Shown piece after piece: positions 8,825-17,692 of a DNA stretch of 64,000 nucleotides. How positions within the stretch are numbered: position 1 is the first letter of the stretch; each line of letters starts with the position of its first letter. The stretch comes from Candidatus Nitrosocosmicus sp. Its GTDB lineage: Archaea; Thermoproteota; Nitrososphaeria; Nitrososphaerales; Nitrososphaeraceae. The stretch spans positions 27,673 to 91,672 of the forward strand of contig JAPSGR010000004.1 in assembly GCA_031177355.1 (NCBI GenBank), written 5' to 3'. The position numbers were made by a program, and so were the translations under genes. The notes beneath the pieces were generated by a model, which searched no databases, had not been told where the DNA came from, and worked only from the letters and a program-made list of their open reading frames with translations.

Positions 8825-9165
8825 TCTTGGTTTGTAAATTTCACCTTATTTAATATATTTTTAATGGTTTGTTTGCCAAATATCTATATTTGTATCAAGC
8901 CATGAAAGGTATTGGTATTCTCCTAAGATGGATTTAAAACTATCCTCTAACTTTTTAAAAACCTTCGAGCCTTTGTCGATTTGAAATCCTTGACAGAAAT
9001 TAAATATGTTACCATGAAAACGTGTGTCACGGCATCTCTACTGGTAATACCTTTAACATATTTTTTTCAAACCTACGTGTTACCTACATTATATGGGTCA
9101 AAAAAATATATACAATACCAGAAAAGGCCAAAGTTATAATAAAGTCAGTTGTACAATAACATACT
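8825..9165. other. Intergenic region between gap and prefoldin alpha
   Basis: About 340 bases of AT-rich sequence lie between two divergent genes. No credible ORF or RNA fold was seen. The right half holds likely promoter elements for the prefoldin-ftsY unit, with an AT-rich TATA-like stretch (aaaaaaatatatacaa) near 9100-9115, about 50 bases before the ATG. Confidence 0.6.
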
Positions 9166-9663
9166 ATGACGATGAATAGCGGTGACAGAAATGCTCATGC
9201 CATGGAACAAACAGTAAACGATTTACTACAAGAATCCAAGCTACTTGAGGCATATTACAATGATATAGTATCAAAGGAATCAGTTCTGCATCGGTTATAT
9301 GAGGAATCCCATAATTCTTACGAAGGCTTGTTGAGTTTATCACAGGAGGTAGAGACTAATTCGTTAGTGCCATTGGGTATAGGAGTATATGTTAAAAGTG
9401 CCATTTATCCAGTTGATAGAGTGTTAGTAAACATAGGTGCTGGAGTAGTCGTTGAGAAAAAGAAAGATGATGCTATTAATTTCATTGAACAAAGAATAAA
9501 AGAGTTTGAATTGGCTACGAAACAATTGTCCAGCCAAAAGCAACAAATCTCTCACCGAATGACGGAAATACAAAATGCCGTTAATTCTTACGTGGGTCAG
9601 ATGCAAAAAGGAGGTGGCGGATCCCATTCTCACTCCCGCGATTCTGTATCACATTCACATTAG
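9166..9663 (+). CDS. pfdA: Prefoldin subunit alpha
   Basis: A 165-residue prefoldin alpha. Two long coiled-coil helices (about residues 10-55 and 100-150) flank the beta-hairpin segment SLVPLGIGVYVKSAIYPVDRVLVNIGAGVVVEK. Prefoldin captures unfolded proteins and hands them to the thermosome, whose gene is also in this window. The C terminus carries an unusual Gly4 linker and a His/Ser tail (GGGGSHSHSRDSVSHSH) beyond the normal end of the fold. It lies 54 bases before ftsY, the arrangement common in archaea. Confidence 0.9.
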   Translation: MTMNSGDRNAHAMEQTVNDLLQESKLLEAYYNDIVSKESVLHRLYEESHNSYEGLLSLSQEVETNSLVPLGIGVYVKSAIYPVDRVLVNIGAGVVVEKKKDDAINFIEQRIKEFELATKQLSSQKQQISHRMTEIQNAVNSYVGQMQKGGGGSHSHSRDSVSHSH

Positions 9664-9717
9664 AGATATCTTTGAGAATCTTTCTTAACGTAGAACTAAT
9701 TCAGTTAGGGTACTAAA

Positions 9718-11052
9718 ATGTTTGATAGGTTAAAAAAGGCCTTTTCAAGTGCGGCAAAAAGCATTGGCCAAAAAGAAATATCAGAAAAAGACTTGGATGA
9801 AACTCTCTTTGATCTGAGCGTTTCACTTTTGGAAAGTGACGTTTCTCAGGAAGTCATAGACGATCTAACGGAACAATTGAAGCAAAATTTGATTGGTAGG
9901 AAATTACAGAAAAATGAATCTGCAGAACAGATTATGACTAATATTTTAAAGGCAAACTTTTCAAAGATATTGGCTAAAGCAGGTTCTATCGACTTAATTC
10001 ATGAGATTTTTACAAAAAAACAGAACAAAGGAGGTCCATTCAAGATTGTTTTTTTGGGAATAAATGGAACCGGAAAAACTACTACTGTAGCTAAGGTTGC
10101 CAATTTGATCAAAAAGGCTGGATATACCGTAGTCATTGCTGCCGCAGATACGCATAGAGCAGGGGCAATAGAACAAATTTCTTCTCATGCGGAGAAATTG
10201 TCTATTAAAGTGATTTCTCAAAGGTATGGTGCTGACCCGTCTGCGGTAGCTAGAGACGCGCTTGAGTATGCAAGAAAACATTACATCGACGTTGTACTCA
10301 TAGACACGGCTGGAAGAATGCAAACTGCAAAAAACTTAATGGATGAAATAGGAAAAATAGTCAAAGTAATAAGACCTGATATGAAATTATTTGTCGGCGA
10401 CTCGTTATCTGGAAATGATACAATCAATCAAGCAAAGGAGTTCTTTTCTTACACTGAGTTTGATGGTGCGATTCTGACAAAGGCAGACGCCGATTCTAAA
10501 GGGGGTTCAGTCATTTCTATTTCTTATATTACTTCTAAACCTGTCATATATCTAGGGGTAGGACAGAGCTACGATGATATAATTATGTTCAACAGAGACA
10601 GATTTGTTGAAACAATTTTTAATAATGAATCACTTATGTCTTCTCAAAAACAAGTTCAAGGCGTAGTCACAATCGATGAAAACGTTTCTTCCTCAAATGT
10701 TGAAAGATATGGTGAAGATGTATCATCTAATGAATCTAAAGTAAATGTATTAGATGATGATACACTTTCAGATCAATATAAAGAATCTATACCTCCACAC
10801 CCTATTTCCAATCCACCATTCGACAATATAGATAACAATGATTACAATAGAAATATTTTAGACGAACATAATTATGATAAAGAGCAATTGGAGAGTAGCC
10901 AATTTACAACTCCACATTCTGTTGAGTCTGAAAAAGGTGATGCCAATTCCACCGAAGAGCTGAAAGAAAAAGATAATATATTATCCAACGATGGAGATAA
11001 AGAAAAGAGCGAGAAAAAAAGCCGATTCAATTGGTTTAAGAAAAAAAAATAA
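9718..11052 (+). CDS. ftsY: Signal recognition particle receptor FtsY with long acidic C-terminal tail
   Basis: The 444-residue protein has the SRP-GTPase N domain (about 1-90) and G domain with GINGTGKTTTVAKVA (P loop), AADTHRAGAIEQ (insertion-box region), LIDTAGRMQT (G3) and ILTKADADSKGG (G4), then GVGQSYDD. It docks the ribosome-SRP complex at the membrane. The GTPase core ends near residue 300. A further ~145 residues are Asp/Glu/Asn/Ser-rich and end in the basic KKSRFNWFKKKK. Most FtsY proteins have their acidic region at the N terminus, so this tail is unusual. The SRP RNA gene lies 12 kb downstream. Confidence 0.92.
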   Translation: MFDRLKKAFSSAAKSIGQKEISEKDLDETLFDLSVSLLESDVSQEVIDDLTEQLKQNLIGRKLQKNESAEQIMTNILKANFSKILAKAGSIDLIHEIFTKKQNKGGPFKIVFLGINGTGKTTTVAKVANLIKKAGYTVVIAAADTHRAGAIEQISSHAEKLSIKVISQRYGADPSAVARDALEYARKHYIDVVLIDTAGRMQTAKNLMDEIGKIVKVIRPDMKLFVGDSLSGNDTINQAKEFFSYTEFDGAILTKADADSKGGSVISISYITSKPVIYLGVGQSYDDIIMFNRDRFVETIFNNESLMSSQKQVQGVVTIDENVSSSNVERYGEDVSSNESKVNVLDDDTLSDQYKESIPPHPISNPPFDNIDNNDYNRNILDEHNYDKEQLESSQFTTPHSVESEKGDANSTEELKEKDNILSNDGDKEKSEKKSRFNWFKKKK

Positions 11053-11093
11053 TTTTGAAAGCATTAAATTAAAGTTTTTTTTCATTTTTAATA

Positions 11094-12020
11094 TTGAAAG
11101 GTGATGTTTTAAGTCTTCGTGATTTAGATGAAAACCAAATAGTATCATTGTTAGAATTATCTATATTTTTGAAAAACCAGCTGAAAGAGGAGGGAGCAAA
11201 CACCAAGTATCTTGATGGAAAAATTTTGGGAATGATATTTCAAAAACCTTCGACAAGAACACGAGTAAGTTTTGAGACAGCTATGCTTCAAATGGGCGGA
11301 CATGCCATAAATTTGTCTTTCAATGATCTTCAATTGTCTAGGGGCGAATCAATAGAGGATACGGCCAAAACTCTTTCACTTTATGTAAATGCCTTAATGG
11401 CAAGAGTTTATGATCATGATGATATTGAAAAATTATCCAGATATGCAACAGTCCCAGTAATAAATGGTTTATCTGATTTGTTTCATCCATGTCAAATTTT
11501 AGCAGACCTCCTTACCATCTTCGAATACAAAAAGAGACTTAGAGGCATTAAGCTTGCATTTATTGGAGATGGTAATAATATATGTAATGATTTGTTATTA
11601 GGCTGTTCGAAACTGGGAATTGATATATCAGTTTCTACGCCGACAGGTTTTGAACCACTAGATTGGATAACAGATATCGCAAGAAAACAGTCTAGAGAAA
11701 AAAGATCTACTATATTAATAACCTCTGATCCAAAAGAAGCCATTATTGACGCTGATGTTGTAATTACGGACACACACATTTCAATTGGAAAAGAAAGCGA
11801 GATTCAGCATAGAGAAACGTTATTCTTTCCGAAATATCAAGTGAATAACGATCTAGTAAGATTTGCTAAGAAGGATTACATCTTTATGCATTGCCTCCCT
11901 GCAAAGAGAGGTAAGGAGGTCTTATCTGATATAATTGATGGTCCTCACTCCGCAGTTTGGACTGAAGCCGAAAATCGATTGCATGTACAAAAAGCTCTAT
12001 TACTAAAGCAAATCATCTAA
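11094..12020 (+). CDS. argF: Ornithine carbamoyltransferase
   Basis: The 308-residue transcarbamylase shows the carbamoyl-phosphate motif KPSTRTRVSFE (about 51-61), FHPCQILADLLTI, and the ornithine-side MHCLPAKRG with the catalytic Cys near residue 263. HCLP identifies ornithine rather than aspartate transcarbamylase. It makes citrulline for arginine synthesis. The start is TTG. The preceding ftsY ends about 40 bases upstream and a T-rich stretch lies between, so it may have its own promoter. Confidence 0.92.
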   Translation: MKGDVLSLRDLDENQIVSLLELSIFLKNQLKEEGANTKYLDGKILGMIFQKPSTRTRVSFETAMLQMGGHAINLSFNDLQLSRGESIEDTAKTLSLYVNALMARVYDHDDIEKLSRYATVPVINGLSDLFHPCQILADLLTIFEYKKRLRGIKLAFIGDGNNICNDLLLGCSKLGIDISVSTPTGFEPLDWITDIARKQSREKRSTILITSDPKEAIIDADVVITDTHISIGKESEIQHRETLFFPKYQVNNDLVRFAKKDYIFMHCLPAKRGKEVLSDIIDGPHSAVWTEAENRLHVQKALLLKQII

Positions 12021-12089
12021 TAAAAGTTCTATAGTTTCTATTTGAAAGTAATCAATATATTTAAAATATTCTATTTTGGAGATAATCAT

Positions 12090-12398
12090 ATGACAAAGTT
12101 TCTAGTAGACAAAGCTGCAAACATTCCTCAAGATCATTTAAGAAATGTAACGCTTGGTGGTAAAGAGATCTTGATTGTTAATCAAAAGGGTAGATACTTG
12201 GCATTAAACAATATATGCTCTCATGCAGGAGCTGAACTACATGAGGGATTGTTAGAAAACAATGAACTAGTATGTCCATGGCATGGTGCAAAATGGAATA
12301 TTGAAACAGGAGAATTAGTGTGGTTTACACAAGATCTTGAAAATCTAGAATCATACAATGTGATAGTTGAGAATGACCGCGTTTTTGTAGAAATTTGA
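12090..12398 (+). CDS. Rieske-type [2Fe-2S] ferredoxin
   Basis: A soluble Rieske protein. CSHAG and CPWHGAKW supply the C-x-H...C-x2-H ligands of the [2Fe-2S] cluster. The fold continues with TGELVW and ends soon after, with no membrane anchor or catalytic domain, as in small ferredoxins of dioxygenase or nitrite-reductase-like type. The ORF track begins at a TTG at 12042, but an ATG at 12090 is preceded by GGAG about 8 bases upstream and gives a normal 102-residue length, so I choose it. The redox partner is unknown. Confidence 0.85.
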   Translation: MTKFLVDKAANIPQDHLRNVTLGGKEILIVNQKGRYLALNNICSHAGAELHEGLLENNELVCPWHGAKWNIETGELVWFTQDLENLESYNVIVENDRVFVEI

Positions 12399-12471
12399 GA
12401 CTTGATATTCATTTTCGGTGGTTGAAAGGCATAAATTAAAATTGAATTCAAACATTTCAAGGTAAATATTA

Positions 12472-13236
12472 TTGAGGATAAATGAGTTTATTTCGACCCT
12501 ACCAAGCCACATCATTAGTGGAGACCGTATAAAAATTCCAGACGATTTTATCCGTCGAATGTTTATTATGTCTAATCTAAATAGCAGTGATGTATTCTAT
12601 CATTTGGGGATAGGCAACAATCCTTCATCTTTAATTATAGCCAAAGAGGAGTTTAAAGTAAAAAAAGCTGTTGGAATTGATATCAATCCTGCAGTTATAG
12701 ATGAGGTAGGATCAAGAACTAAGTCATTCGATGATATATTTTTGGTAGTTGGGGATGCATGTAAATACCCTTTGTCAGAGGCTACAACTATATTTTCTTG
12801 GTTCACAGATGAAAAAATAAATGATATTCTTGTAAAGAAATTTGAATCTGAACTTAGTAACGGGTCCAAAATCATTTCAATTTGGTCACCTCCTGGTCTT
12901 TTTTTACCTGTTAAAATTGATTTCCCTATATTAGTATGCGAAAAGCCGTTCAAGGTTGGAATGGATATACAAGATCAACTTAAATCAATTTACAAAAGCG
13001 AATGTATTGATTTCACAGCTTCTTGGAATCTGGCCGACAAATACATCAAATCATTTGAATCAGTTGATCGTCAACACCACCGATTTCTAAATATTCTCCA
13101 TAGTCTTATCATTTGGTTTAATGCTAAAGAGCTCGGTATAACTTGTGAAGAAGAAGTACCTCCACCGGTCAAAAGTTATGTGGAAATTATGAGATATTTT
13201 TTCAATATAGATCTGAGTGAATTTTTGATAAAGTAA
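12472..13236 (+). CDS. Class I SAM-dependent methyltransferase-like protein
   Basis: A 254-residue protein with a Rossmann methyltransferase core: VFYHLGIGNNPSSLIIAKEEF (SAM loop, a variant of GxGxG), AVGIDINPAVIDE (acidic residue binding the ribose), LVVGDACKYPL, and TTIFSWFTDEKIN. The arrangement resembles the DOT1-like/histone-methylation-like domain found in many archaea. The substrate is unknown. The start is an uncertain TTG, since no ATG lies near the N terminus. It stands alone between the Rieske gene and pckA. Confidence 0.7.
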   Translation: MRINEFISTLPSHIISGDRIKIPDDFIRRMFIMSNLNSSDVFYHLGIGNNPSSLIIAKEEFKVKKAVGIDINPAVIDEVGSRTKSFDDIFLVVGDACKYPLSEATTIFSWFTDEKINDILVKKFESELSNGSKIISIWSPPGLFLPVKIDFPILVCEKPFKVGMDIQDQLKSIYKSECIDFTASWNLADKYIKSFESVDRQHHRFLNILHSLIIWFNAKELGITCEEEVPPPVKSYVEIMRYFFNIDLSEFLIK

Positions 13237-13429
13237 ATCTATTGAGCGAATTAACAAATCATAATTTGTTACTTACCAATATTATTTTTTTATGAATCAT
13301 AACAATGTGATAAAATAAATTACTAAAATTCTCATTTCCAAAAAATTTTTTTTATTTTATTATGTATATCTTTAATAACAATTTACCCCAAAGATTATAA
13401 CTATTGATATTATGATGCAAATTTAGGAG

Positions 13430-14992
13430 ATGGACTTCACAATTAATGAGGGAAGAAGAAATTTACCTGTTCCCCTATTAGTTGAAGCAGCTGTTTTAAA
13501 TGAAGAAGGAAAATTGTCGACTACTGGGTCTTTATCTGTTAGGACAGGCAAGTTTACTGGTAGATCTCCTGACGATAAGTTTATCGTCAGAGACGAGATT
13601 ACTACTAATACTGTTGATTGGGGTAAGATCAATCATCCAATTTCTGAAGAACACTTTGACAGGATACAAAGTCGTATGACAAGATATATTTCTGAACAAA
13701 AGTTAGAAGAAAAATTGTATACTTTTGACGGATATGTCGGAGCTGATAGATCTTTACAACTACCTATTAGAGTAATAACTGATAAAGCATGGCATTGTCT
13801 ATTTGCCACACAAATATTTATAAACGCCTCCCGAAACAAATTATTAGATTTTAAGCCAGAATTCACCCTTTTATCACTAAACGATTTTGCCTCACTTCCA
13901 AACGTGGAAGGTACTAATTCTGATACTTTTATTATTATTAATTTTAAAAAGAAGTTGATTTTGATGGGTTCTACCTCATATGCAGGTGAGATAAAAAAAT
14001 CAATGTTTTCTGTGATGAATTTCATACTGCCAAAAAAAGGCGTCTTTCCAATGCACTGTTCAACAAATTTAGGAACTGACGGGAGATCGGCATTATTTTT
14101 TGGCTTATCTGGTACGGGAAAAACTACCCTTTCTGCTGACGAAAATCGTCGATTGGTGGGCGATGATGAACATGGATGGTCCAATTCCGGCATATTCAAT
14201 TTTGAGGGTGGTTGTTATGCTAAATGTATAAATTTAAATAAAGAAAAAGAGCCTCAAATATGGAACGCAATAAAGTTTGGTTCAGTAATGGAAAATGTAG
14301 TAATTGATCACATTTCAAGAGAACCAGATTTTACCGATGGTAGCCTAACAGAAAATACTCGTGTAGTATATCCATTGGGTTTTATTCCTGGCGCAGTCAT
14401 TCCAAGTGTATGTGGACATCCCTCTGTTGTAATATTTCTTACTGCTGATGCCTTTGGAGTCCTACCTCCAATATCAAAGCTGTCAAAGGAAGGTGCAATG
14501 TATCATTTTATGTCTGGTTATACAAGTAAATTGGCAGGAACTGAGAGAGGAATCACCGAACCGAAAGAAACTTTTTCACAATGTTTTGGAGCCCCATTTA
14601 TGCCACTAAAAGCTGCAGAATATGCAAAATTATTGGGTGAAAAGATAACCGAACACAGTTCTAAAGTATACCTTATAAACACAGGGTGGTCTGGAGGACC
14701 TTATGGAATAGGTAAAAGGATAGATTTGAACTATACCAGACTAATGGTCTCAGCTGCTATCAAAGGCCAATTGGAAAAGAGCTCTTACGATACGCATGAT
14801 ATCTTTAACCTTCAATATCCCACTTCTTGCGATGGCGTTCCATCAATTTTGTTAAACCCCAGAAATACCTGGCACGATAAAAATCAATATGATTTTTCGG
14901 CCAAAAGACTAGCCAGATTATTTATCAATAATTTTAAAAAATTTGAACCCATAGATGAAGAAATAATAAAAGCTGGGCCTCATTTAAATTAA
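13430..14992 (+). CDS. pckA: Phosphoenolpyruvate carboxykinase (ATP)
   Basis: The 520-residue protein is an ATP-type PEPCK. It has RTGKFTGRSPDDKF near the N terminus, the kinase P loop GLSGTGKTTLSAD (about 227-239), RRLVGDDEHGWS with metal ligands, and NTGWSGGPYGIGKRI near the C terminus. It converts oxaloacetate to PEP, linking carbon fixed by the HP/HB cycle to gluconeogenesis, in line with archaeal GAPDH nearby. A GGAG motif lies just before the ATG. Many archaea use the GTP enzyme or pyruvate phosphate dikinase instead, so the ATP form is a useful lineage marker. Confidence 0.95.
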   Translation: MDFTINEGRRNLPVPLLVEAAVLNEEGKLSTTGSLSVRTGKFTGRSPDDKFIVRDEITTNTVDWGKINHPISEEHFDRIQSRMTRYISEQKLEEKLYTFDGYVGADRSLQLPIRVITDKAWHCLFATQIFINASRNKLLDFKPEFTLLSLNDFASLPNVEGTNSDTFIIINFKKKLILMGSTSYAGEIKKSMFSVMNFILPKKGVFPMHCSTNLGTDGRSALFFGLSGTGKTTLSADENRRLVGDDEHGWSNSGIFNFEGGCYAKCINLNKEKEPQIWNAIKFGSVMENVVIDHISREPDFTDGSLTENTRVVYPLGFIPGAVIPSVCGHPSVVIFLTADAFGVLPPISKLSKEGAMYHFMSGYTSKLAGTERGITEPKETFSQCFGAPFMPLKAAEYAKLLGEKITEHSSKVYLINTGWSGGPYGIGKRIDLNYTRLMVSAAIKGQLEKSSYDTHDIFNLQYPTSCDGVPSILLNPRNTWHDKNQYDFSAKRLARLFINNFKKFEPIDEEIIKAGPHLN

Positions 14993-15063
14993 TTTTTTAC
15001 TAAAACGTGATAAAATTTATAAAATTAATTTTCATAAAATTGATTAATTTTGTACAATCGATG

Positions 15064-15192
15064 TAGCCCGGAGCAGATTCGAACTGCTGTCTCCAGGTTT
15101 CTTTTCTATAAGATCCAGAGCCTGAAATCCTTAGTCCTTTTATGGAGTTTGACCGCTAGATTCGGCACCATTGATTCTGGTTCGACCGGGCT
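15064..15192 (-). tRNA. tRNA-Gln(CTG) with three putative introns
   Basis: On the minus strand the acceptor AGCCCGG (15192-15186) pairs with CCGGGCT (15071-15065), and the T arm AGCAG-TTCGAAT-CTGCT is perfect. The span is 129 nt, far over a normal tRNA. Removing about 22 nt (15161-15182), 18 nt (15131-15148) and 16 nt (15099-15114) leaves a 73-nt cloverleaf. Its D arm is GTCT/GGAT with loop AGCGGTCAA, the anticodon stem is TCAGG/CCTGG, and the loop is CTCTGGA with anticodon CTG. The third intron is at the canonical 37/38 site. The other two are non-canonical, in the D arm. Exact splice points may shift by a base or two. CCA is not encoded. Confidence 0.82.
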
Positions 15193-15284
15193 TCACGAGC
15201 TACAATTGTAGATTCTGTGTTCCTTTATTTTATTTTATCTGTAATTAAAATGGAATGCATAAAATAACAAATATTCGTCTCTAA

Positions 15285-15632
15285 TTATTTTTTGGTGTTG
15301 ATTTCTCTGATTACAGTTCCATAGTCTAGTCGAGTTTTCTTTCTCATATATGGAATTAATTTATAATGAATAGAATAGATATTCTTTTCACGAACTACGA
15401 TTCCTTTAACTAAAAGTGATACAAAGCCGCCTGCAATTTTGGATGATACAATCTCTTTGTCATGGCAGACAATATCCCTTTTCTTGTGATACTCTTGCAA
15501 TGTAAAGTAATTTCTGTTAACCTCTAGTATTAACGGCCAGATGACATATTCCCAAACTAAACGACGATTCTCCGTGGATGAAGCGTGTTTTCCTTTCCTT
15601 TTTTCCTTTTGTTTATAGTTTTCCAATGTCAT
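15285..15632 (-). CDS. Small basic protein, possible winged-helix
   Basis: A 115-residue, Lys/Arg-rich protein that I do not recognise. The middle segment (LEVNRNYFTLQEYHKK...VSSKIAGGFVSLLVKGIVVREKNIYSIHYKL) has the helix-helix-wing rhythm of a winged-helix DNA-binding domain, with a basic tail on both sides. No cysteines form a metal site and there is no membrane segment. It sits between the tRNA-Gln gene and the YkgJ-like gene, and is divergent from the latter. Function is unknown. Confidence 0.65.
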   Translation of the reverse strand: MTLENYKQKEKRKGKHASSTENRRLVWEYVIWPLILEVNRNYFTLQEYHKKRDIVCHDKEIVSSKIAGGFVSLLVKGIVVREKNIYSIHYKLIPYMRKKTRLDYGTVIREINTKK

Positions 15633-15711
15633 TTTCTTTATTTTTTAGTCGTTATGATTAGAATTAACATCATAGTCACATTTAAACAACCGGGTTTATA
15701 ATTCTACATAC

Positions 15712-16455
15712 ATGACCCCTGTTGATAGGGAATCTAAAAAAGTTAACGAAATTTTAATTGCTTTAGAAAACCTTTCAAAAAATTGGAAAATTGATCCTGT
15801 TGTCCGTGATATGCATCTTGGACTCCGCTCTGATGTTAAGGACTATATTATAAAAGTAAACCAGATCACATATCATATCCCTTATCTACCGGAGACTTCT
15901 GATTTTTTGAAATGGGATTGCTTTTGGCCTGAATGTCACAATTGCTGTGATAGACAAGGGCGATTACCTCTAACATCTAAGGATGTGTCAGTGATTTCAA
16001 AAAAATTAGGATATCCGAATCGCTCAGAATTCCTCAAGAGTGAAACTTATGTTTCAACATGGGAGAGCCCTTCAAGCACTTCCAAAAATGATTCTCAAAT
16101 CATAACTACCCTTACTATGGTAAATCTCAAGCGAAAGAAAAATGAAAGCGAGATTGATAACGGAAAACCGATTTCATGTCGTTTTCTAGATGGATGTGGG
16201 TCTTGCGAAATTAATTCGTCAAAGCCGGGAGTCTGTTGGTTATATCCATTTTTTTCTTGGAGCCAGAATGAAAATAATCGAGTATCAGTTCATGCTTCTT
16301 ATCAATTAACAGGCGATTGTCCTGGATTTTCTCTAACGAAAAATTTAGAGGATATCATGCCTACGCTGCTTAACTATTCAGCAATAATATATAACTATAC
16401 TATGAATGTAAATACGACTTTACGTGAAGGCTTAGCAAGAATAGATATGGCATAA
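15712..16455 (+). CDS. YkgJ-family cysteine-cluster protein
   Basis: The 247-residue protein has the conserved cysteine pattern of the YkgJ/UPF0153 putative metal-chelating family: DCFWPECHNCCDRQGRLPLT near residues 67-88, then CRFLDGCGSCEINSSKPGVCWLYPF in the second half. The family is thought to bind zinc or an iron-sulphur cluster. Here spacing C-x5-C-x2-CC is followed by C-x5-C-x2-C and a C-x2-YP motif, as expected. The biochemical role is unknown. ATG start; it converges on the SOD gene. Confidence 0.8.
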   Translation: MTPVDRESKKVNEILIALENLSKNWKIDPVVRDMHLGLRSDVKDYIIKVNQITYHIPYLPETSDFLKWDCFWPECHNCCDRQGRLPLTSKDVSVISKKLGYPNRSEFLKSETYVSTWESPSSTSKNDSQIITTLTMVNLKRKKNESEIDNGKPISCRFLDGCGSCEINSSKPGVCWLYPFFSWSQNENNRVSVHASYQLTGDCPGFSLTKNLEDIMPTLLNYSAIIYNYTMNVNTTLREGLARIDMA

Positions 16456-16470
16456 TAAAAAATATGAAAA

Positions 16471-17097
16471 TCAATTATTTTTTGATTTTTCGTATCTGTC
16501 GTTAACGTCTTGCCAGTTAACTAGGTTCCACCAGGCATTGACATAGTCTGGCCTCTTATTTTGATACTTAAGATAATATGCATGTTCCCATACGTCACAC
16601 CCTAGCAATGGTATCAATCGTTCTGTCCTGGGACTGGTTTGATTCGGCATAGATTTGTAATCTACCTTGTTATTAGATGGATCAAATACCAACCATCCCC
16701 AACCACTACCTTGAATTGCTACAGTACTTGCTGTAAATTTTTCTTTAAAATTTGCAAAACTACCAAATGTATTATTGATCGCATCTGCTATTGGTCCCTG
16801 GGGTTCTCCTCCACCATTGGGGGTCATATTATTCCAAAAAATCCTGTGGTTATCAAATCCCCCTCCATTGAAGTTAATTGCACCCTTGACATCACTTGGT
16901 ACCTCATTCAAATTACTCAAGATTTCTATGATATCCTTATTCTGAATCTCTTCTGAACATTTTTCAAGTGCGGCGTTCAAATTATTTGTATATGTTTGGT
17001 GATGTTTAGTATAATGGATTTCCATCGTCTTTGCATCAATATGCGGTTCTAATGCGTCAAAATTGTACGGAAGTGGTGGTAATTCATATTTACTCAT
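16471..17097 (-). CDS. sodA: Superoxide dismutase (Fe/Mn)
   Basis: The 208-residue protein begins YELPPLPYNFDALEPHID and has the metal ligands in MEIHYTKHH (His28), FDNHRIFW, and DVWEHAYYLKYQNKRPDYV (Asp and His). It dismutates superoxide to peroxide and oxygen. The GPIADAINNTFGSFANFKEKF segment and GSGWGWLV are typical. Metal preference (Fe, Mn or cambialistic) cannot be decided by eye. The gene has an ATG start, stands alone, and no signal peptide is present, so the enzyme is cytosolic. Confidence 0.95.
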   Translation of the reverse strand: MSKYELPPLPYNFDALEPHIDAKTMEIHYTKHHQTYTNNLNAALEKCSEEIQNKDIIEILSNLNEVPSDVKGAINFNGGGFDNHRIFWNNMTPNGGGEPQGPIADAINNTFGSFANFKEKFTASTVAIQGSGWGWLVFDPSNNKVDYKSMPNQTSPRTERLIPLLGCDVWEHAYYLKYQNKRPDYVNAWWNLVNWQDVNDRYEKSKNN

Positions 17098-17257
17098 TAA
17101 TTAGTTTTGAAAATAAAACCTTTTATCCTTTTCCATTTATTTGGATTCAATGAGGTTGGCTCATATTTTTTATTATGCTGTGTAATAAGCAAACCACCAC
17201 CCGTTCTATCTACTAATCGGAAACATATTTATTTATTCCAAGTAAAATAACGATATT

Positions 17258-17683
17258 ATGGTAATCAATAGTGATCTCCTTGAACAACGTAAGAAAATTT
17301 CAGAGCATAGGCCGAAATTTAAGAGACAAGAAAGTTGGAGATATAAAAGACTGGCCGTTAACTGGAGAAAACCTAAGGGAATTGATAATAAGATGAGACT
17401 CCAAGTTTCCGGTGTACCCGCTTTAGTTAAAATTGGCTATCGTGGGCCTAAGGCTTCTAGAGGTTTACACCCATCTGGCTATGTTGATAACCTAGTTCAT
17501 AACGTTAATGATTTATTAAAATTAGATAATACAAAAGATGCTGCACGCATTGCACACACTGTAGGCAATAAAAAAAGATTGGAGATAGTATCAAAGGCCC
17601 AATCACTTGGAATTAAAATATTAAATGGGAGAAAAACTGAATCAAAATCTAATAAAGAAGTTGTGACTCAGGAACAAAAATAG
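17258..17683 (+). CDS. rpl32e: Large ribosomal subunit protein eL32
   Basis: The 141-residue protein matches eL32. RPKFKRQESWRYKRLAVNWRKPKGIDNKMR is the conserved N-terminal core (first 20 residues diagnostic), followed by KIGYRGPKASRGLHPSG. It belongs to the archaeal/eukaryotic large subunit. It is followed 9 bases later by eL19, as in the archaeal spc-like operon, but the rest of that operon is not here. A TATA-like stretch (atatttattta) lies about 30 bases upstream of the ATG, implying a very short leader. Confidence 0.95.
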   Translation: MVINSDLLEQRKKISEHRPKFKRQESWRYKRLAVNWRKPKGIDNKMRLQVSGVPALVKIGYRGPKASRGLHPSGYVDNLVHNVNDLLKLDNTKDAARIAHTVGNKKRLEIVSKAQSLGIKILNGRKTESKSNKEVVTQEQK

Positions 17684-17692
17684 GCGATTAAA

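Noticed and set aside
13633-14199. 188-residue minus-strand ORF inside pckA
   Set aside because: Antisense shadow of an unmistakable PEPCK; no independent evidence.
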